Positions 42,111-51,650 of a stretch of DNA of 64,000 bases are shown here, piece after piece. The notes beneath the pieces are model-generated. The model was not told where the DNA came from and searched no databases. It was given only the letters and a program-made list of their open reading frames with translations. Made by a program: the position numbers and the translations under genes. Source of the stretch: Salinirubrum litoreum. GTDB lineage: Archaea > Halobacteriota > Halobacteria > Halobacteriales > Haloferacaceae. The first letter of the stretch is position 1. Every line of letters begins with the position of its first letter. Location: positions 186,001 through 250,000 of the forward strand of contig NZ_JAJCVJ010000003.1 in NCBI RefSeq assembly GCF_020567425.1, written 5' to 3'.

Positions 42111-43255
42111 TCGTCGGTGTCCCCGGTGAGACAGCCACCGACGAGTCTCGCGTCGCACTCATCCCGCCGGTCGCACAGAAACTGGTCGACCGGGGCCACA
42201 CCGTGACGATCACCACGCGGGCGGGTCGCGGGGCCGACTGGACTGACGAGCAGTACGCGGCCGCAGGGTGTGACGTGGTCGAGCGTCGAGCCGACGTGTT
42301 CGACCGGGCGGACGTCGTCCTGCAGGTGCGGGCACTCGGTGCAGTTCCCGACGCGCCGATGGATCCGTACCGCGAGGGGCAGACGGTCGTCGGCCTCCTC
42401 GGGCCGTACACCATCGACGACGAGACACTCGGCGTGCTGGCGACCCGCCGCGTCAGCGCCTTCGCGCTCGAACTCCTCCCGCGAATCGGGCGGGCACAGA
42501 GTATGGACGTGCTGACCTCGATGGCGAGCGTCGGCGGGTACAAGGCCGCCGTCATGGCAGCGGACGCCCTGCCGAGTCTGTTCCCGATGCAGACGACCGC
42601 CGCCGGGACGGTCAGACCGGCTGACGTCTTCGTGGTCGGCGCGGGCGTGGCCGGCCTTCAGGCGATCGCGACCGCCAGACGGCTCGGTGCACGCGTCCGT
42701 GCGTACGACATCAGACCGCCGGTCAGAGAGGAGGTCGAGAGCCTCGGTGCGGAGTTTCTCGAACTCGACGTCGAACCGACAGAGACCCCCGAGACTGACG
42801 GGTACGCCCGAGAGCAGGGTGCTGAGTTCTACCGAAAACAGCGCGAGGCCATGACCGCTGCGGTGGCGCGTGCAGACGTCGTGATCACCGCTGCGGCGGT
42901 CCCCGGCCGTCCGGCTCCGACACTCGTCACCGCCGAGATGGTCGAGGGGATGGACGCAGGCTCCGTCGTCGTCGACCTGGCGGCCGACAGCGGGGGCAAC
43001 TGTGAACCGACACGGCCGGGAGAGACGGTCGACTACGACGGTGTCGAGATTCTCGGCCCGAAGAACCTCCCGGCGAGGGTCTCACACACGGCGAGTCAAC
43101 TGTTCGCGACCAACCTCCGCAACTTCCTCGACGGTCTGCTCGTCGACGAGGAGTTGCACGTCGACCTCACGGACGAGGTCGTCGACGCGACGCTCCTCAC
43201 GCACGAGGGCACGGTTCGGCCACCGGCACGGGGAGGTGGGCCAGATGGGGGCTGA
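42107..43255 (+). CDS. pntA: NAD(P) transhydrogenase alpha subunit, NAD-binding part
   Basis: A 382-residue dI domain of proton-translocating transhydrogenase, which passes hydride between NAD(H) and NADP(H). The alanine-dehydrogenase-like start MIVGVPGETATDESRVALIP, the RIGRAQSMDVLTSMASVGGY segment, the NAD motif VVGAGVAGLQAIATARRLGA, then REQGAEFYRKQR and GRPAPTLVT are diagnostic. The ATG at 42107 is set by family alignment and a GAGGT at 6-nt spacing. The long upstream extension in frame is not part of the protein. The membrane part of alpha is encoded separately just downstream. Confidence 0.94.
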   Translation: MIVGVPGETATDESRVALIPPVAQKLVDRGHTVTITTRAGRGADWTDEQYAAAGCDVVERRADVFDRADVVLQVRALGAVPDAPMDPYREGQTVVGLLGPYTIDDETLGVLATRRVSAFALELLPRIGRAQSMDVLTSMASVGGYKAAVMAADALPSLFPMQTTAAGTVRPADVFVVGAGVAGLQAIATARRLGARVRAYDIRPPVREEVESLGAEFLELDVEPTETPETDGYAREQGAEFYRKQREAMTAAVARADVVITAAAVPGRPAPTLVTAEMVEGMDAGSVVVDLAADSGGNCEPTRPGETVDYDGVEILGPKNLPARVSHTASQLFATNLRNFLDGLLVDEELHVDLTDEVVDATLLTHEGTVRPPARGGGPDGG

Positions 43256-43273
43256 CCGACGGAGGAGTGGCTG

Positions 43274-43558
43274 ATGGCGTTCGTCGAGCACCTCACGCTG
43301 TTCGTCCTCGCCGCGTTCCTCGGCTACGAACTCATCACGAAGATCCCGGCGACCCTGCACACGCCGCTCATCTCCGGGACGAACGCCATCTCGGGGATCA
43401 CGCTCATCGGGTCGGTGCTCGTCGCCGGATCGGGCAACACCACGCTCGCGACCGTCCTCGGCTTTTTCGCCGTCGTGCTGGCGACGATCAACGTCGTCGG
43501 GGGCTACCTGATCAGCCAGAAGATGCTGAAGAGTTTCGGCCGACGGCGGGGTGACTGA
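43274..43558 (+). CDS. NAD(P) transhydrogenase alpha subunit, membrane part
   Basis: A 94-residue protein with three membrane helices. It has the family pattern GYELITKIPATLHTPLISGT, NAISGITLIGS and VVGGYLISQKML. This is the split C-terminal domain of PntA (often called PntAB or PntA2). It lies 18 nt after the first subunit and just before pntB, as in bacteria and archaea with the three-gene arrangement. It contributes to the proton channel. Confidence 0.93.
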   Translation: MAFVEHLTLFVLAAFLGYELITKIPATLHTPLISGTNAISGITLIGSVLVAGSGNTTLATVLGFFAVVLATINVVGGYLISQKMLKSFGRRRGD

Positions 43559-43560
43559 CC

Positions 43561-45015
43561 GTGGCTGGCCTCGCCGACGGACTCCCGCCGGAGACACTCC
43601 AGATCGCGTACCTCCTCGCGGGGGTCCTGTTCATCCTCGGACTCCAGCGGCTGACCCACCCACGGACCGCAGCGCGGGGGAACCTCATCTCGGCGTCGGG
43701 CATGGTGCTCGCCGTGGGAGCGACCGTGCTCTGGTTCGAGATTCTCTCGCCGCTGGTGCTGGCGGCCGCACTCCTCGTCGGTGCGGCCATCGGCACCTGG
43801 CTGGCGACGACCGTCGAGACGACCGACATGCCGCAACTCGTCGGCCTGTTCAACGGGTTCGGTGGGGGTGCATCCGCGCTCGTCGCGGGTGCCGAACTCG
43901 TCGATCAGGTCGGGACAGCCGGCACCGCGAGCGACCTCTCGGTCACGGTGACCGCCGCTGCGGGCGTCACCGGCCTCGTCGGCGCAGTCACGTTCTGTGG
44001 GAGTCTCGTGGCCGCCGGAAAGCTCCACGGCGTCCTCGAAGATCCGATCCGGTACTCCGGGGAGAACGTGGTCAAGGCCGTGACGCTCCTCGCTGCGGTC
44101 GTCGTCGGGGTGGCGCTCGTCACGCAGTCGCCGCGCTTCGGTCCGCTCCAGTTGGGCGCGTTCGCGACGCCGTACTGGGTGTTGCTCGCTCTCGCCTCGA
44201 TCCTCGGGGTGTTACTGGTCGTCCCGATCGGGGGTGCGGACATGCCCGTCGTGATCGCCCTGTTGAACGCGTGTTCGGGGCTGGCCGCCGCCTCGACGGG
44301 GTTCGTGCTGGACAACAGCGTGCTCATCATCGCCGGGACGCTCGTCGGTGCCTCGGGGATCATCCTGACCGTGATCATGTGCCGGTCGATGAATCGCTCG
44401 CTCCGGAACGTCCTCTTCAGCGAGTACGGGGGAGCGAGCGCGGCCGCCGGTCGGGACGGAACGGACGTCTACGAGGGGCGGGTCAAGTCGACGTCCCCCG
44501 AGGAGGTGGTGCTGTTACTCGAGACGGCCCGACGTGTCGTGATCGTCCCGGGCTACGGGATGGCCGTGGGGCAAGCCCAGCACGCCGTCGCGGAACTGGC
44601 GAACTTGCTGGAGGCCGACGGCATCGAGGTCGTCTTCGCCATCCACCCCGTCGCGGGCCGGATGCCGGGACACATGAACGTCCTGCTCGCCGAGGCGAAC
44701 ATCCCGTACGAACAGATGCAGGAACTCTCGGCGGTCAACCCGACGTTCTCACAGACCGATCTCGTTCTGGTGACGGGGGCCAACGACGTGGTGAACCCGA
44801 CCGCCTACAGCGGGGAGGAGAGTCCGATCGCCGGGATGCCGGTGTTGAACGTGTGGGAGGCCGAGACCGTCGTCGTCAACAAACGGAGTCTCAGTCCCGG
44901 CTACGCGGGCATCCCCAACCCGCTGTTCGCGGGAGACAACACGCTCATGCTGTTCGGCGACGCCCGTGAGTGCATGCAGGCGCTGGTCAACGAGTACAAA
45001 CAGACCCGCTCGTAG
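43561..45015 (+). CDS. pntB: NAD(P) transhydrogenase beta subunit
   Basis: A 484-residue protein. About eight or nine membrane helices (about 15-265) include GLFNGFGGGASALVAG. The NADP-binding dIII domain starts near 300 and has VVIVPGYGMAVGQAQHAV, VVFAIHPVAGRMPGHMNVLL, LVLVTGANDVVNP and VVNKRSLSPGYAGI, all conserved. The start is a GTG at 43561, 2 nt after the previous stop, so translation is coupled. Together the three proteins exchange proton gradient for NADPH, which could supply the many NAD(P)-dependent enzymes of the cell. Confidence 0.95.
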   Translation: MAGLADGLPPETLQIAYLLAGVLFILGLQRLTHPRTAARGNLISASGMVLAVGATVLWFEILSPLVLAAALLVGAAIGTWLATTVETTDMPQLVGLFNGFGGGASALVAGAELVDQVGTAGTASDLSVTVTAAAGVTGLVGAVTFCGSLVAAGKLHGVLEDPIRYSGENVVKAVTLLAAVVVGVALVTQSPRFGPLQLGAFATPYWVLLALASILGVLLVVPIGGADMPVVIALLNACSGLAAASTGFVLDNSVLIIAGTLVGASGIILTVIMCRSMNRSLRNVLFSEYGGASAAAGRDGTDVYEGRVKSTSPEEVVLLLETARRVVIVPGYGMAVGQAQHAVAELANLLEADGIEVVFAIHPVAGRMPGHMNVLLAEANIPYEQMQELSAVNPTFSQTDLVLVTGANDVVNPTAYSGEESPIAGMPVLNVWEAETVVVNKRSLSPGYAGIPNPLFAGDNTLMLFGDARECMQALVNEYKQTRS

Positions 45016-45024
45016 CGACCTCTC

Positions 45025-45042
45025 CTCTCGAGTCGGCGAGAG
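45025..45042. terminator. Hairpin in the convergent gap after pntB
   Basis: CTCTCG (45025-45030) and CGAGAG (45037-45042) form a 6-bp stem with a 6-nt loop in the 39-nt gap between pntB and the convergent CPBP gene. There is no T-run, so a terminator role is only inferred. Confidence 0.35.
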
Positions 45043-45054
45043 CACCCGAACGCC

Positions 45055-45747
45055 TCAGAGCATCGCCGGGAGCACGAGCAACACGAGTCCGTTGATGACA
45101 CCGTGAGTGAGCATGGTTACGACGACGTTCCGCCGCCAGACGTACACACCGACGAGGAACGTGGTGAACACCGACTGCGGGATGGCACCGACGAGTCCCC
45201 AGGCGGGAAGGTGGACCGCGAGGAAGACCAGACCGCTGACGACGCCGCCGATCCAGACGTTGCCAGTCAGTTCGGTCAGCCGTTCGATGGGGTAGCCACG
45301 CCAGAGTATCTCCTCGGTGACGACGGCCGTCCCGACGATTCCGACCTGCACCGGCAGGGAGAGCTCTGCGATCGCCGACAGCGTCGGCGGTGCCTGGAGA
45401 TCGAACACGGCAACCGCACCGCCGGTCACGAGGAGACCGATGACGGTGGCGAGCAGGCCGGCACCGATGCCGACCGCGACGTCCCGTCGGCCCGGGAGTT
45501 CGAGGCCGATCGAGGCGACATCTCGTCGCTCCCAGTAGACGACGAGTGTCACGATCGCCCCGGCGAGCACCCAACTGGACAGTGAGTTCGTCAGGAACGA
45601 CCGCGTCGCCGACGCCGCGATCCAGCGCGGGAGTTCGATCTGTCCGAGCACCACGACGCCGAACAGCGAGACGGCGAGACCGACGACGACGGCAGGCGAG
45701 AGGTCCCCCGAGTCGGTCTGATAGCTCTCGGCTCGTTTGGACGGCAT
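45055..45747 (-). CDS. CPBP-family intramembrane protein (Abi/Rce1 type)
   Basis: A 230-residue protein with about seven or eight membrane helices. The CPBP motifs are present: EEILWRG near residue 154, HLPAWG near 189 and a final THGVINGL. The family includes intramembrane glutamic proteases, but many members have other or unknown roles. The start is uncertain; ATG at 45747 (MPSKRAES) or 45774 are both possible. It is convergent with pntB and divergent from the PH-domain gene. No local substrate is evident. Two further CPBP domains occur within 8 kb. Confidence 0.85.
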   Translation of the reverse strand: MPSKRAESYQTDSGDLSPAVVVGLAVSLFGVVVLGQIELPRWIAASATRSFLTNSLSSWVLAGAIVTLVVYWERRDVASIGLELPGRRDVAVGIGAGLLATVIGLLVTGGAVAVFDLQAPPTLSAIAELSLPVQVGIVGTAVVTEEILWRGYPIERLTELTGNVWIGGVVSGLVFLAVHLPAWGLVGAIPQSVFTTFLVGVYVWRRNVVVTMLTHGVINGLVLLVLPAML

Positions 45748-45930
45748 ACGACAGACGTTCACGTGAGACAACATAGAGGTGGGGTCCCGTTCGGTCGTGA
45801 GGCCCGCGTTCGGGCGCTGACCAGCCCTCCGGTGACCCCCGGCCGCGACCGAGTGTCTGTCGCGCGTCAGATTCTCGGTCTCCGGGAGTCCACGTCGCGC
45901 TTCAATAGCGCCGGGCGCGTCTGTGCAGGT

Positions 45931-46536
45931 ATGAGACCCGAACACGAGTGGTTCACGCCCGAACAGTTACGCCGGTACTACTTCGCGTACGAAGCGGTCG
46001 CGGTCGTCGTCGTCCTTTCCGTCGTCGGTCTCCTCGCCGTCACGGGTGCCCTCGCGGCGATGCATCCGTGGGTACTCGCGGTCGGCGGTGGGGTCCTGCT
46101 GCTCGGCTTCGGCTACCTGACCTGGTGGGTTCCGGCATTCGCTCGAACCGCCGAGTACCGCTTCACCGACGACGAAGTCGAGTACCGACGCGGGGTCTTC
46201 TTCCGACAGCAGACCACCGTCCCGTACAACCGGATCACGAACGTCGGCACCGCACAGGGGCCGATCCAGCGACTGGTCAAATCGGGGGCCGTCAAGGTCC
46301 ACACCGCCGGCTTCGGTGGCCAGACGGGTGCCGAACTGACCGTCGACGGTGTCACCGACTTCCAGGAGATCCAAGAACAGATCCTCGGGAGGGTCAGAGC
46401 ACGACCCGGAACCGCGACCGAGGGCGACGACGTCGTCGAACCGACCGCGACAGCGGACAGCCCCGACGAGTCGACCGAACTCCTCGGAGAGATCCGCCGG
46501 ATCCGCGAACTGCTGGAGCACGGCCGGCAGGCCTGA
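45931..46536 (+). CDS. PH-domain membrane protein (YdbS-like)
   Basis: A 201-residue protein. The N-terminal HEWFTPEQLRRYYFAYEA precedes two membrane helices (about 20-45 and 48-70). A bacterial-type PH domain (bPH2) follows: FTDDEVEYRRGVFFRQQTTV, then PYNRITNVGTAQGPIQRL and VHTAGFGGQTGAELTVDGV. The C-terminal tail is acidic and ends in a short amphipathic helix. YdbS/YdbT proteins are membrane-associated with unclear function. A TTCAATAG element about 25-30 nt upstream suggests a leaderless mRNA starting at 45931. Confidence 0.9.
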   Translation: MRPEHEWFTPEQLRRYYFAYEAVAVVVVLSVVGLLAVTGALAAMHPWVLAVGGGVLLLGFGYLTWWVPAFARTAEYRFTDDEVEYRRGVFFRQQTTVPYNRITNVGTAQGPIQRLVKSGAVKVHTAGFGGQTGAELTVDGVTDFQEIQEQILGRVRARPGTATEGDDVVEPTATADSPDESTELLGEIRRIRELLEHGRQA

Positions 46537-46775
46537 AACGAGCACACGGCCGGTCCATCTCGCCGAGACTCGCGCCGACCGGGTACCGACGGGAAGGCCA
46601 CGACTTCGAACGACTGATCCACGAGCAGTGTCCCGACGGCGGGCCTGAACCGGACGGGACCGACCATGAGAACTGATCGGCAATACCCTACTCGTCGGTG
46701 ACCCCGTTCTAAAGACGGAGAAATCATGGTCGGGGTTTGACCACCGAGACGGTGATCACTACCCGGTGACCTGCC

Positions 46776-47042
46776 ATGCCAGAAATCGAGACACAGGCAG
46801 TGCAGAGCCGTACAGCGGTCGCCGGGTACCTCCGCGCCCTCGCCGAGCAACTCGAAGGGGACGACGAAGTCCACCTCGAACTCGGGGGGCAGTCGGTCAC
46901 GGTAGACCCGACCGAGCCACTCGTTCTCAAACTGGAGGGTGAGTGGGACCCGAGCGGCGAGGCCGGGACAGAGAGCATCGAGATCGAACTCGTCTGGGGC
47001 CCCGACGCCGACACCGACGAGACCGGCTCCGGTACTCGGTGA
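46776..47042 (+). CDS. Amphi-Trp domain protein
   Basis: An 88-residue acidic protein. The pattern SRTAVAGYLRALAEQLEG, then VHLELGGQSVTVDP and LKLEGEW is that of the amphi-Trp family. The small alpha/beta domain ends in a disordered acidic tail. Its function is unknown. It stands alone between the PH-domain gene and the ABC operon, and I see no clear promoter; the TTCTAAAG at about 46708-46715 is 60 nt upstream. Confidence 0.85.
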   Translation: MPEIETQAVQSRTAVAGYLRALAEQLEGDDEVHLELGGQSVTVDPTEPLVLKLEGEWDPSGEAGTESIEIELVWGPDADTDETGSGTR

Positions 47043-47120
47043 GTCACCCGGCGTCTGCTGGTTCTCGCCGCGTGGCAATCTGCTTCAATTGTTTTTAGCC
47101 TCGTTGACGTCTCTCCGGGT

Positions 47121-47936
47121 ATGACGAACAGGTCTCCGGTGGACGGTGCGGCTGGACTGCGTGACGACCAGACTCCACTGGCCATCGAGACCCGTGGGTT
47201 GACGAAGCGGTTCGGCGACCACGTGGCCGTCGACGGCCTCGACCTCTCGATCCCACGGGGGAGCGTCTACGGCTTCCTCGGGCCGAACGGGGCCGGGAAG
47301 ACGACGACGATGCGGATGCTGACGACGCTGTTGCCGCCTTCCGCCGGGACGGCGACGATCGCGGGGACGCCGCTGTCCGAGCGTGCGACGGTGACGCGCT
47401 CGCTCGGTTACCTCCCCGAGACGCCGCCGCTGTACGACGAACTCACCGGTCGCGAACAACTGTCCTACGTCGCGTTCTTGCACGACCTACCCGACGCGGT
47501 CGCCACGGAGCGCATCGAGTCGCTCCTGACACGACTCGACCTGCGTGAGGACGCGGACCGGCCGCTCTCGACGTACTCCAAGGGGATGCGCCAGAAGGTC
47601 GGACTCATCCAGGCGGTCCTCCACGAACCTGCCGTGCTGTTTCTCGACGAACCGACCAGCGGACTCGACCCGCGTGCTGCCCGGACGGTGCTCGACGTGA
47701 TCGAGGACCTCGTCGACGAGGAGACGACCGTCTTCCTCTCGACACACATCCTGTCGGTCGTCGACGAACTCGCCGACACCATCGGGGTCCTCCACGAGGG
47801 ACGACTGGTCGCCGAAGGGTCGCCGGGCGACCTCACACGCCGTGCCGAGACGGGCGAAGAACGGACCCTCGAACAGGCGTTCCTCGAGGTGACCGCCGAC
47901 CACGCCACGGCAGCGACGACCGGGGACAGCCCATGA
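47121..47936 (+). CDS. ABC transporter ATP-binding protein (Ccm/Nat exporter type)
   Basis: A 271-residue ATPase. Walker A GPNGAGKTTT (about 57-66), Q-loop YLPETPPLYDELTG, signature YSKGMRQKV, Walker B VLFLDEPTSGLD and switch LSTHIL are intact. The sequence is closest in type to ABC-2 exporters of the NatA/CcmA group. The stop overlaps the next gene as ATGA, so it is coupled to its permease. A TATA element (TTTTTAGC, 47092-47099) centred 26 nt upstream indicates a leaderless mRNA. The substrate is unknown. Confidence 0.94.
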   Translation: MTNRSPVDGAAGLRDDQTPLAIETRGLTKRFGDHVAVDGLDLSIPRGSVYGFLGPNGAGKTTTMRMLTTLLPPSAGTATIAGTPLSERATVTRSLGYLPETPPLYDELTGREQLSYVAFLHDLPDAVATERIESLLTRLDLREDADRPLSTYSKGMRQKVGLIQAVLHEPAVLFLDEPTSGLDPRAARTVLDVIEDLVDEETTVFLSTHILSVVDELADTIGVLHEGRLVAEGSPGDLTRRAETGEERTLEQAFLEVTADHATAATTGDSP

Positions 47937-50353
47937 GTTCGCTCGGCGACGACCTCCGCCACGGGGCCGGCATCGCGCGGGTCGAACTCAGGCGGTCGCT
48001 CCGGAAGTCCTTCGGCACCCGGAAGCGACAACTGGCGGTGCTCGCGTTCGTGGCGCTCTTCGCCCCGCTGCTGGTCTTCTGGGGAGACGTCGCCTACTCG
48101 GCGGGACAGGCCGCCGCCGGGCGCGGGATCTCCCTCGAGATACTCGGCATCCAACTGACACTGCTCGTCGTCGTCTTCGTCGTGATGGGTGCTTTGCGCG
48201 TCGTCCAGCAGGGACGTCCGGACGGCGACAGCCTCCTGTTGACGACGACGACGACACGCGCCATCCTCCTCGGGACGACGGCCCACGCGACCGTCCAACT
48301 CGTCGGGTTCGTCTTGGTGCCGACCGTCCTGTTCGCCGGGGGGTTCGCGCTCGGTGCCGGCCAACCACTGCTACTCCTGACGGCCGTGCTAGCGGTGCTC
48401 CCACTGTTCACGTGCGTCTCGCTACTAGGCACCGTTCTCGGTCAAGCGGTCGTCCTCGGGCTGTTGCGGAGTCGGTCGCTCCGCGCCGTGAGTCGGGGCT
48501 TCGGCGTCGTCCTCCTCGTGGCGTTGATGGGACTGAGCTACGCCGCGATGGCCCCGGTGATGGGCGCGACCGAACCACTCGCGCCGTTCGCGGTCGTCGC
48601 GACCCCCGCCACGCTTTACCTCGCGTTCGTCTTCGTCGGGACGCCCTTCGCGCCGTCACCGGGAGTCGGGAGCGGTCTGGTCGGACTCACGGTGCTGGTG
48701 AGCATCCCCGTGTTCTTCGCGGTCGCCACCCGTCTCGCGCCGCGACTCTGGTTCGCCGACGCGACGCCGTCAGGCCTGTTCCAGCGTGACGCCACCTCGA
48801 AGCGTGCCGACGTGTCGACGCCCACGGGCGACGTCTCCGGGCGAGTCGGGGCGACGTTCCCGCCTCGGGTCGGTCCCCGGCCGCTGTCGCTCGCGCTGGG
48901 GCTGTGGGTGCGCTGGCTCCGGATTCCGGTCCGGTTTACCAGCCTGTTCCCGCTGGTCATCGTCGCCGCCGTCGCGCTGTTCGGGACGATCACCGATCCC
49001 GAGACGCTGCCGCTGGTTGTCGGCGGCCTCCTCGTCTTCGTCGGGGCGTACGTCTCAGGCGGGGTCTTCGGGCTGAACCCGCTGGGCGAGGCGGGCGAGA
49101 TGCGGGTCGTCGAGACGCTGTCTGCGACCGGGCCGGCGACCCTCGTCGCGAGCCACGTGGTGGCCGGACTCCTCGTCGGGACGCCACTCGCAGTCGTGGG
49201 GTCGATCCTCCTCGCGCTGTCACTGGGGCTTCCTGCGCTACCGGCGGCCGCTGGGGTAGCACTCGCCGTCGTCCTGACTGTCGCCAGTGCGAGCGTCGCC
49301 GTCGCGATCGGGTCGGTCGTGCCGTCGACGGACGCCGAACGGACCTACCGAGGCTACGCGGTGGCGACGCCGAGTCAGTGGGCGCTGATCGGATACATAC
49401 TCGCCGTCGTGGTCCTCCTCGGCGTCACAACCGTGGGTGCGGTACTGGTCATGCTCGCCACCGATCCGGGGACTACCGGGCCGAGCTTCGTGGTCGGTGC
49501 CGCCGTCGCCGCCGGCACACTTCTTGCGGTCGGCTACGCCGGCGTCCGTGTGGCGACCCGTCGGTTCGGTGCCGGCCCGTACCGGGACTCCGACGACGCC
49601 GATGACTCGCTGTCGCCCCGCACGGACGACGACGCGACCGAACGGATTGCGCTCCGAACGACTGCGCTCACCCCACGCCAGCAGCGCAGAGGACTCGTTC
49701 TCCTCGGAACGTTCGTCGTCCTCCGTGCGGCCCTCGCCCGCGTCTGGGACCGGTACTTCCCCGGCGGGTACAGCAGTGATCCGCTCTTTCTCGCCTTCCT
49801 GGGCGGGCTCTTCCTGCTGCTCTCGGTCGGTCTCGTCTACCTCGGCTTCACGCGCTGGGTGGGCGTCGACCTCCGGGCGTGGTGGGTCGATCGGGGACGA
49901 CTCCGGGGAGACCTTGGCTGGGGTGTCCTCGGGGTCGTCGCCGTCCTCGTCGCCACCGTCGGCGGGACGCTCGCACTCACGCTCGCTTTCCCGGACCTGG
50001 CGTCGGCCGGGGGCACCGGCGCGGCACCAGCACCGACCGTCGCCGCCGAGGCCGCGAGCGGACTCGCGGTGAACCTGCTCCTCGGGTGGTTCTTCGGGTT
50101 CGCGATCGCCGCCTTCCAGGAGGAGACCCTGTTCAGAGGGTTCCTCCAGGGACTCCTCCAGGAGCGATACGGGCGGCTCGTCGCGATCGTGGGACAGGCG
50201 GCCGTCTTCGCACTCGCGCACCTCGGGTACTACCCGGTCTCCGCGTGGCCGCTCGTCGCCGTCGTCTTCTTGGTCGGCATCGTGCTCGGATGGCTCGTCG
50301 ACCGACGGGGCACGCTCCTCGCGGCCGGTATCGCGCACGGGGTCGTCGGCTGA
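47933..50353 (+). CDS. ABC permease fused to a CPBP intramembrane protease domain
   Basis: An 806-residue protein. Residues 1 to about 560 are an ABC-2-type permease with about 12 helices, including a large soluble loop near 285-325. After a charged linker (about 545-580), residues about 590-806 form a CPBP domain with FQEETLFRGFLQGLLQERYG (about 728-747), ALAHLGYYPV and a final AAGIAHGVVG. This joins exporter and membrane protease in one chain, as in NatB-type proteins carrying a C-terminal CPBP domain. It could process or exclude an exported peptide. The start overlaps the ATPase stop. Confidence 0.9.
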   Translation: MSSLGDDLRHGAGIARVELRRSLRKSFGTRKRQLAVLAFVALFAPLLVFWGDVAYSAGQAAAGRGISLEILGIQLTLLVVVFVVMGALRVVQQGRPDGDSLLLTTTTTRAILLGTTAHATVQLVGFVLVPTVLFAGGFALGAGQPLLLLTAVLAVLPLFTCVSLLGTVLGQAVVLGLLRSRSLRAVSRGFGVVLLVALMGLSYAAMAPVMGATEPLAPFAVVATPATLYLAFVFVGTPFAPSPGVGSGLVGLTVLVSIPVFFAVATRLAPRLWFADATPSGLFQRDATSKRADVSTPTGDVSGRVGATFPPRVGPRPLSLALGLWVRWLRIPVRFTSLFPLVIVAAVALFGTITDPETLPLVVGGLLVFVGAYVSGGVFGLNPLGEAGEMRVVETLSATGPATLVASHVVAGLLVGTPLAVVGSILLALSLGLPALPAAAGVALAVVLTVASASVAVAIGSVVPSTDAERTYRGYAVATPSQWALIGYILAVVVLLGVTTVGAVLVMLATDPGTTGPSFVVGAAVAAGTLLAVGYAGVRVATRRFGAGPYRDSDDADDSLSPRTDDDATERIALRTTALTPRQQRRGLVLLGTFVVLRAALARVWDRYFPGGYSSDPLFLAFLGGLFLLLSVGLVYLGFTRWVGVDLRAWWVDRGRLRGDLGWGVLGVVAVLVATVGGTLALTLAFPDLASAGGTGAAPAPTVAAEAASGLAVNLLLGWFFGFAIAAFQEETLFRGFLQGLLQERYGRLVAIVGQAAVFALAHLGYYPVSAWPLVAVVFLVGIVLGWLVDRRGTLLAAGIAHGVVG

Positions 50354-50486
50354 GAGAGTCACACCACGACTCCCGGTCCACATCGACTGCGGACTGGACG
50401 ACCCACGTCTCTGAACGCGCTCCGCTGATTCCCGGCGAGTGAGCCTCAACGTCGCCAACTATGGTCTCTCTCGACGACTCTCGTGT

Positions 50487-51509
50487 ATGTCTCAGGCATC
50501 TCTCACACGATCCGTCTGGACGCTCGACGCGGGTGACTACCCGGCGGACGGACCGATCGACGACGGGGCCCGGTTCCTGCTCAGGTACGCCATCCTCGCG
50601 CCGTCGAGTCACAACTCCCAGCCCTGGCGGTTCGACGTGCGTGGCGAGGAGATACACGTCGGCGCAGACGAGTCCCGCTGGCTCGAGGCCACCGATCCCG
50701 ACAAGCGTGAACTGTACCTCAGCGTGGGCTGTGCCGTCGAGAACTGCTGTATCGCGGCGGAACACTTCGGATTCGACCCGGTCGTCGAGTACCACGACCC
50801 CGACTCGGCGGACTACGTCGTGACCGTGCGACTCGAGGCGGGTGCGCCCGCGACGCCCCGCCCCGAAGGGTTGTTCGACGCACTCACGGCCCGGACGACG
50901 AGTCACGCGGTCTTCGACGGGCGGGCGCTCGACGCCGACAGCCGCGAGCGACTGGATGGCGTCGGCGGCGACGCGGGCGTCACGCTCCACCTCGTCGACG
51001 ACGCGGAGACGAGAGACGCGATCGCCAGACTGCAGGCGACCGCGGACCGCCGTCAGATGGACGATCCCGCGTATCGGCAGGAACTGGGCTACTGGATCGG
51101 TCTCGGCGCACTGGGCAGTTCTTGGATCGCCGCCCGGATCGGACAGGCGGTCGTCACCCACCTCGACATCGGGGATCGTGAGGCGGCGAAGAACTCGAAG
51201 TTGATCCAGAGCGCCCCGGTCGTCGCGGTGCTGAGTACGCCCGCGGACGGCCCGGTCGAACAGATCAAGACCGGACAGATCTTCGAGCGGATCGCCCTGC
51301 TGGCCAGTGCCGCGGGCGTCGCCGTCCATCCGATGAGTCAGACGCTCGAACGACCCGAGCTACGGTCGCGACTCCGCGACCGTCTGGCGACGGCCGAGAG
51401 CCCACAGCACCTCTTCCGACTCGGATACACCGAGGAGACGCCAGAGCACACACCTCGCTGGCCACTCGACGTGTTTCTGGACGACACACGAGTCGCTCCC
51501 GAGGAGTGA
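50487..51509 (+). CDS. Nitroreductase-family protein, Acg type
   Basis: A 340-residue two-lobed flavoprotein-like sequence. The N-terminal FLLRYAILAPSSHNSQPWRF is the FMN-binding signature, with LYLSVGCAVENCCIAAEHFG after it. The C-terminal lobe has QSAPVVAVLS, RIALLASAAGVAVHPMSQ and LFRLGY. The size and duplicated layout match Acg from mycobacteria, which is thought to bind FMN without normal reductase activity. The ATG at 50487 is chosen because homology begins soon after it. No operon partner is evident. Confidence 0.88.
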   Translation: MSQASLTRSVWTLDAGDYPADGPIDDGARFLLRYAILAPSSHNSQPWRFDVRGEEIHVGADESRWLEATDPDKRELYLSVGCAVENCCIAAEHFGFDPVVEYHDPDSADYVVTVRLEAGAPATPRPEGLFDALTARTTSHAVFDGRALDADSRERLDGVGGDAGVTLHLVDDAETRDAIARLQATADRRQMDDPAYRQELGYWIGLGALGSSWIAARIGQAVVTHLDIGDREAAKNSKLIQSAPVVAVLSTPADGPVEQIKTGQIFERIALLASAAGVAVHPMSQTLERPELRSRLRDRLATAESPQHLFRLGYTEETPEHTPRWPLDVFLDDTRVAPEE

Positions 51510-51650
51510 CTCGACGCGTCTCCTCCGCTCGGCGGTCGTCGCCGCCGTACTCGACTGCATCGACCCAGCCACTGCCGATCACTGTCGAACTCGTGGCCGG
51601 ATCGACCCAGCCGAGGGAGCGACGTCGTCCCGACTCGCTGTCGACCCACC

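Noticed and set aside
46537-46676. A coding-looking tail (YRREGHDFERLIHEQC) after the PH-domain gene
   Set aside because: It lies in a shadow frame that starts inside the PH-domain gene, with no start codon or promoter of its own near the stretch.
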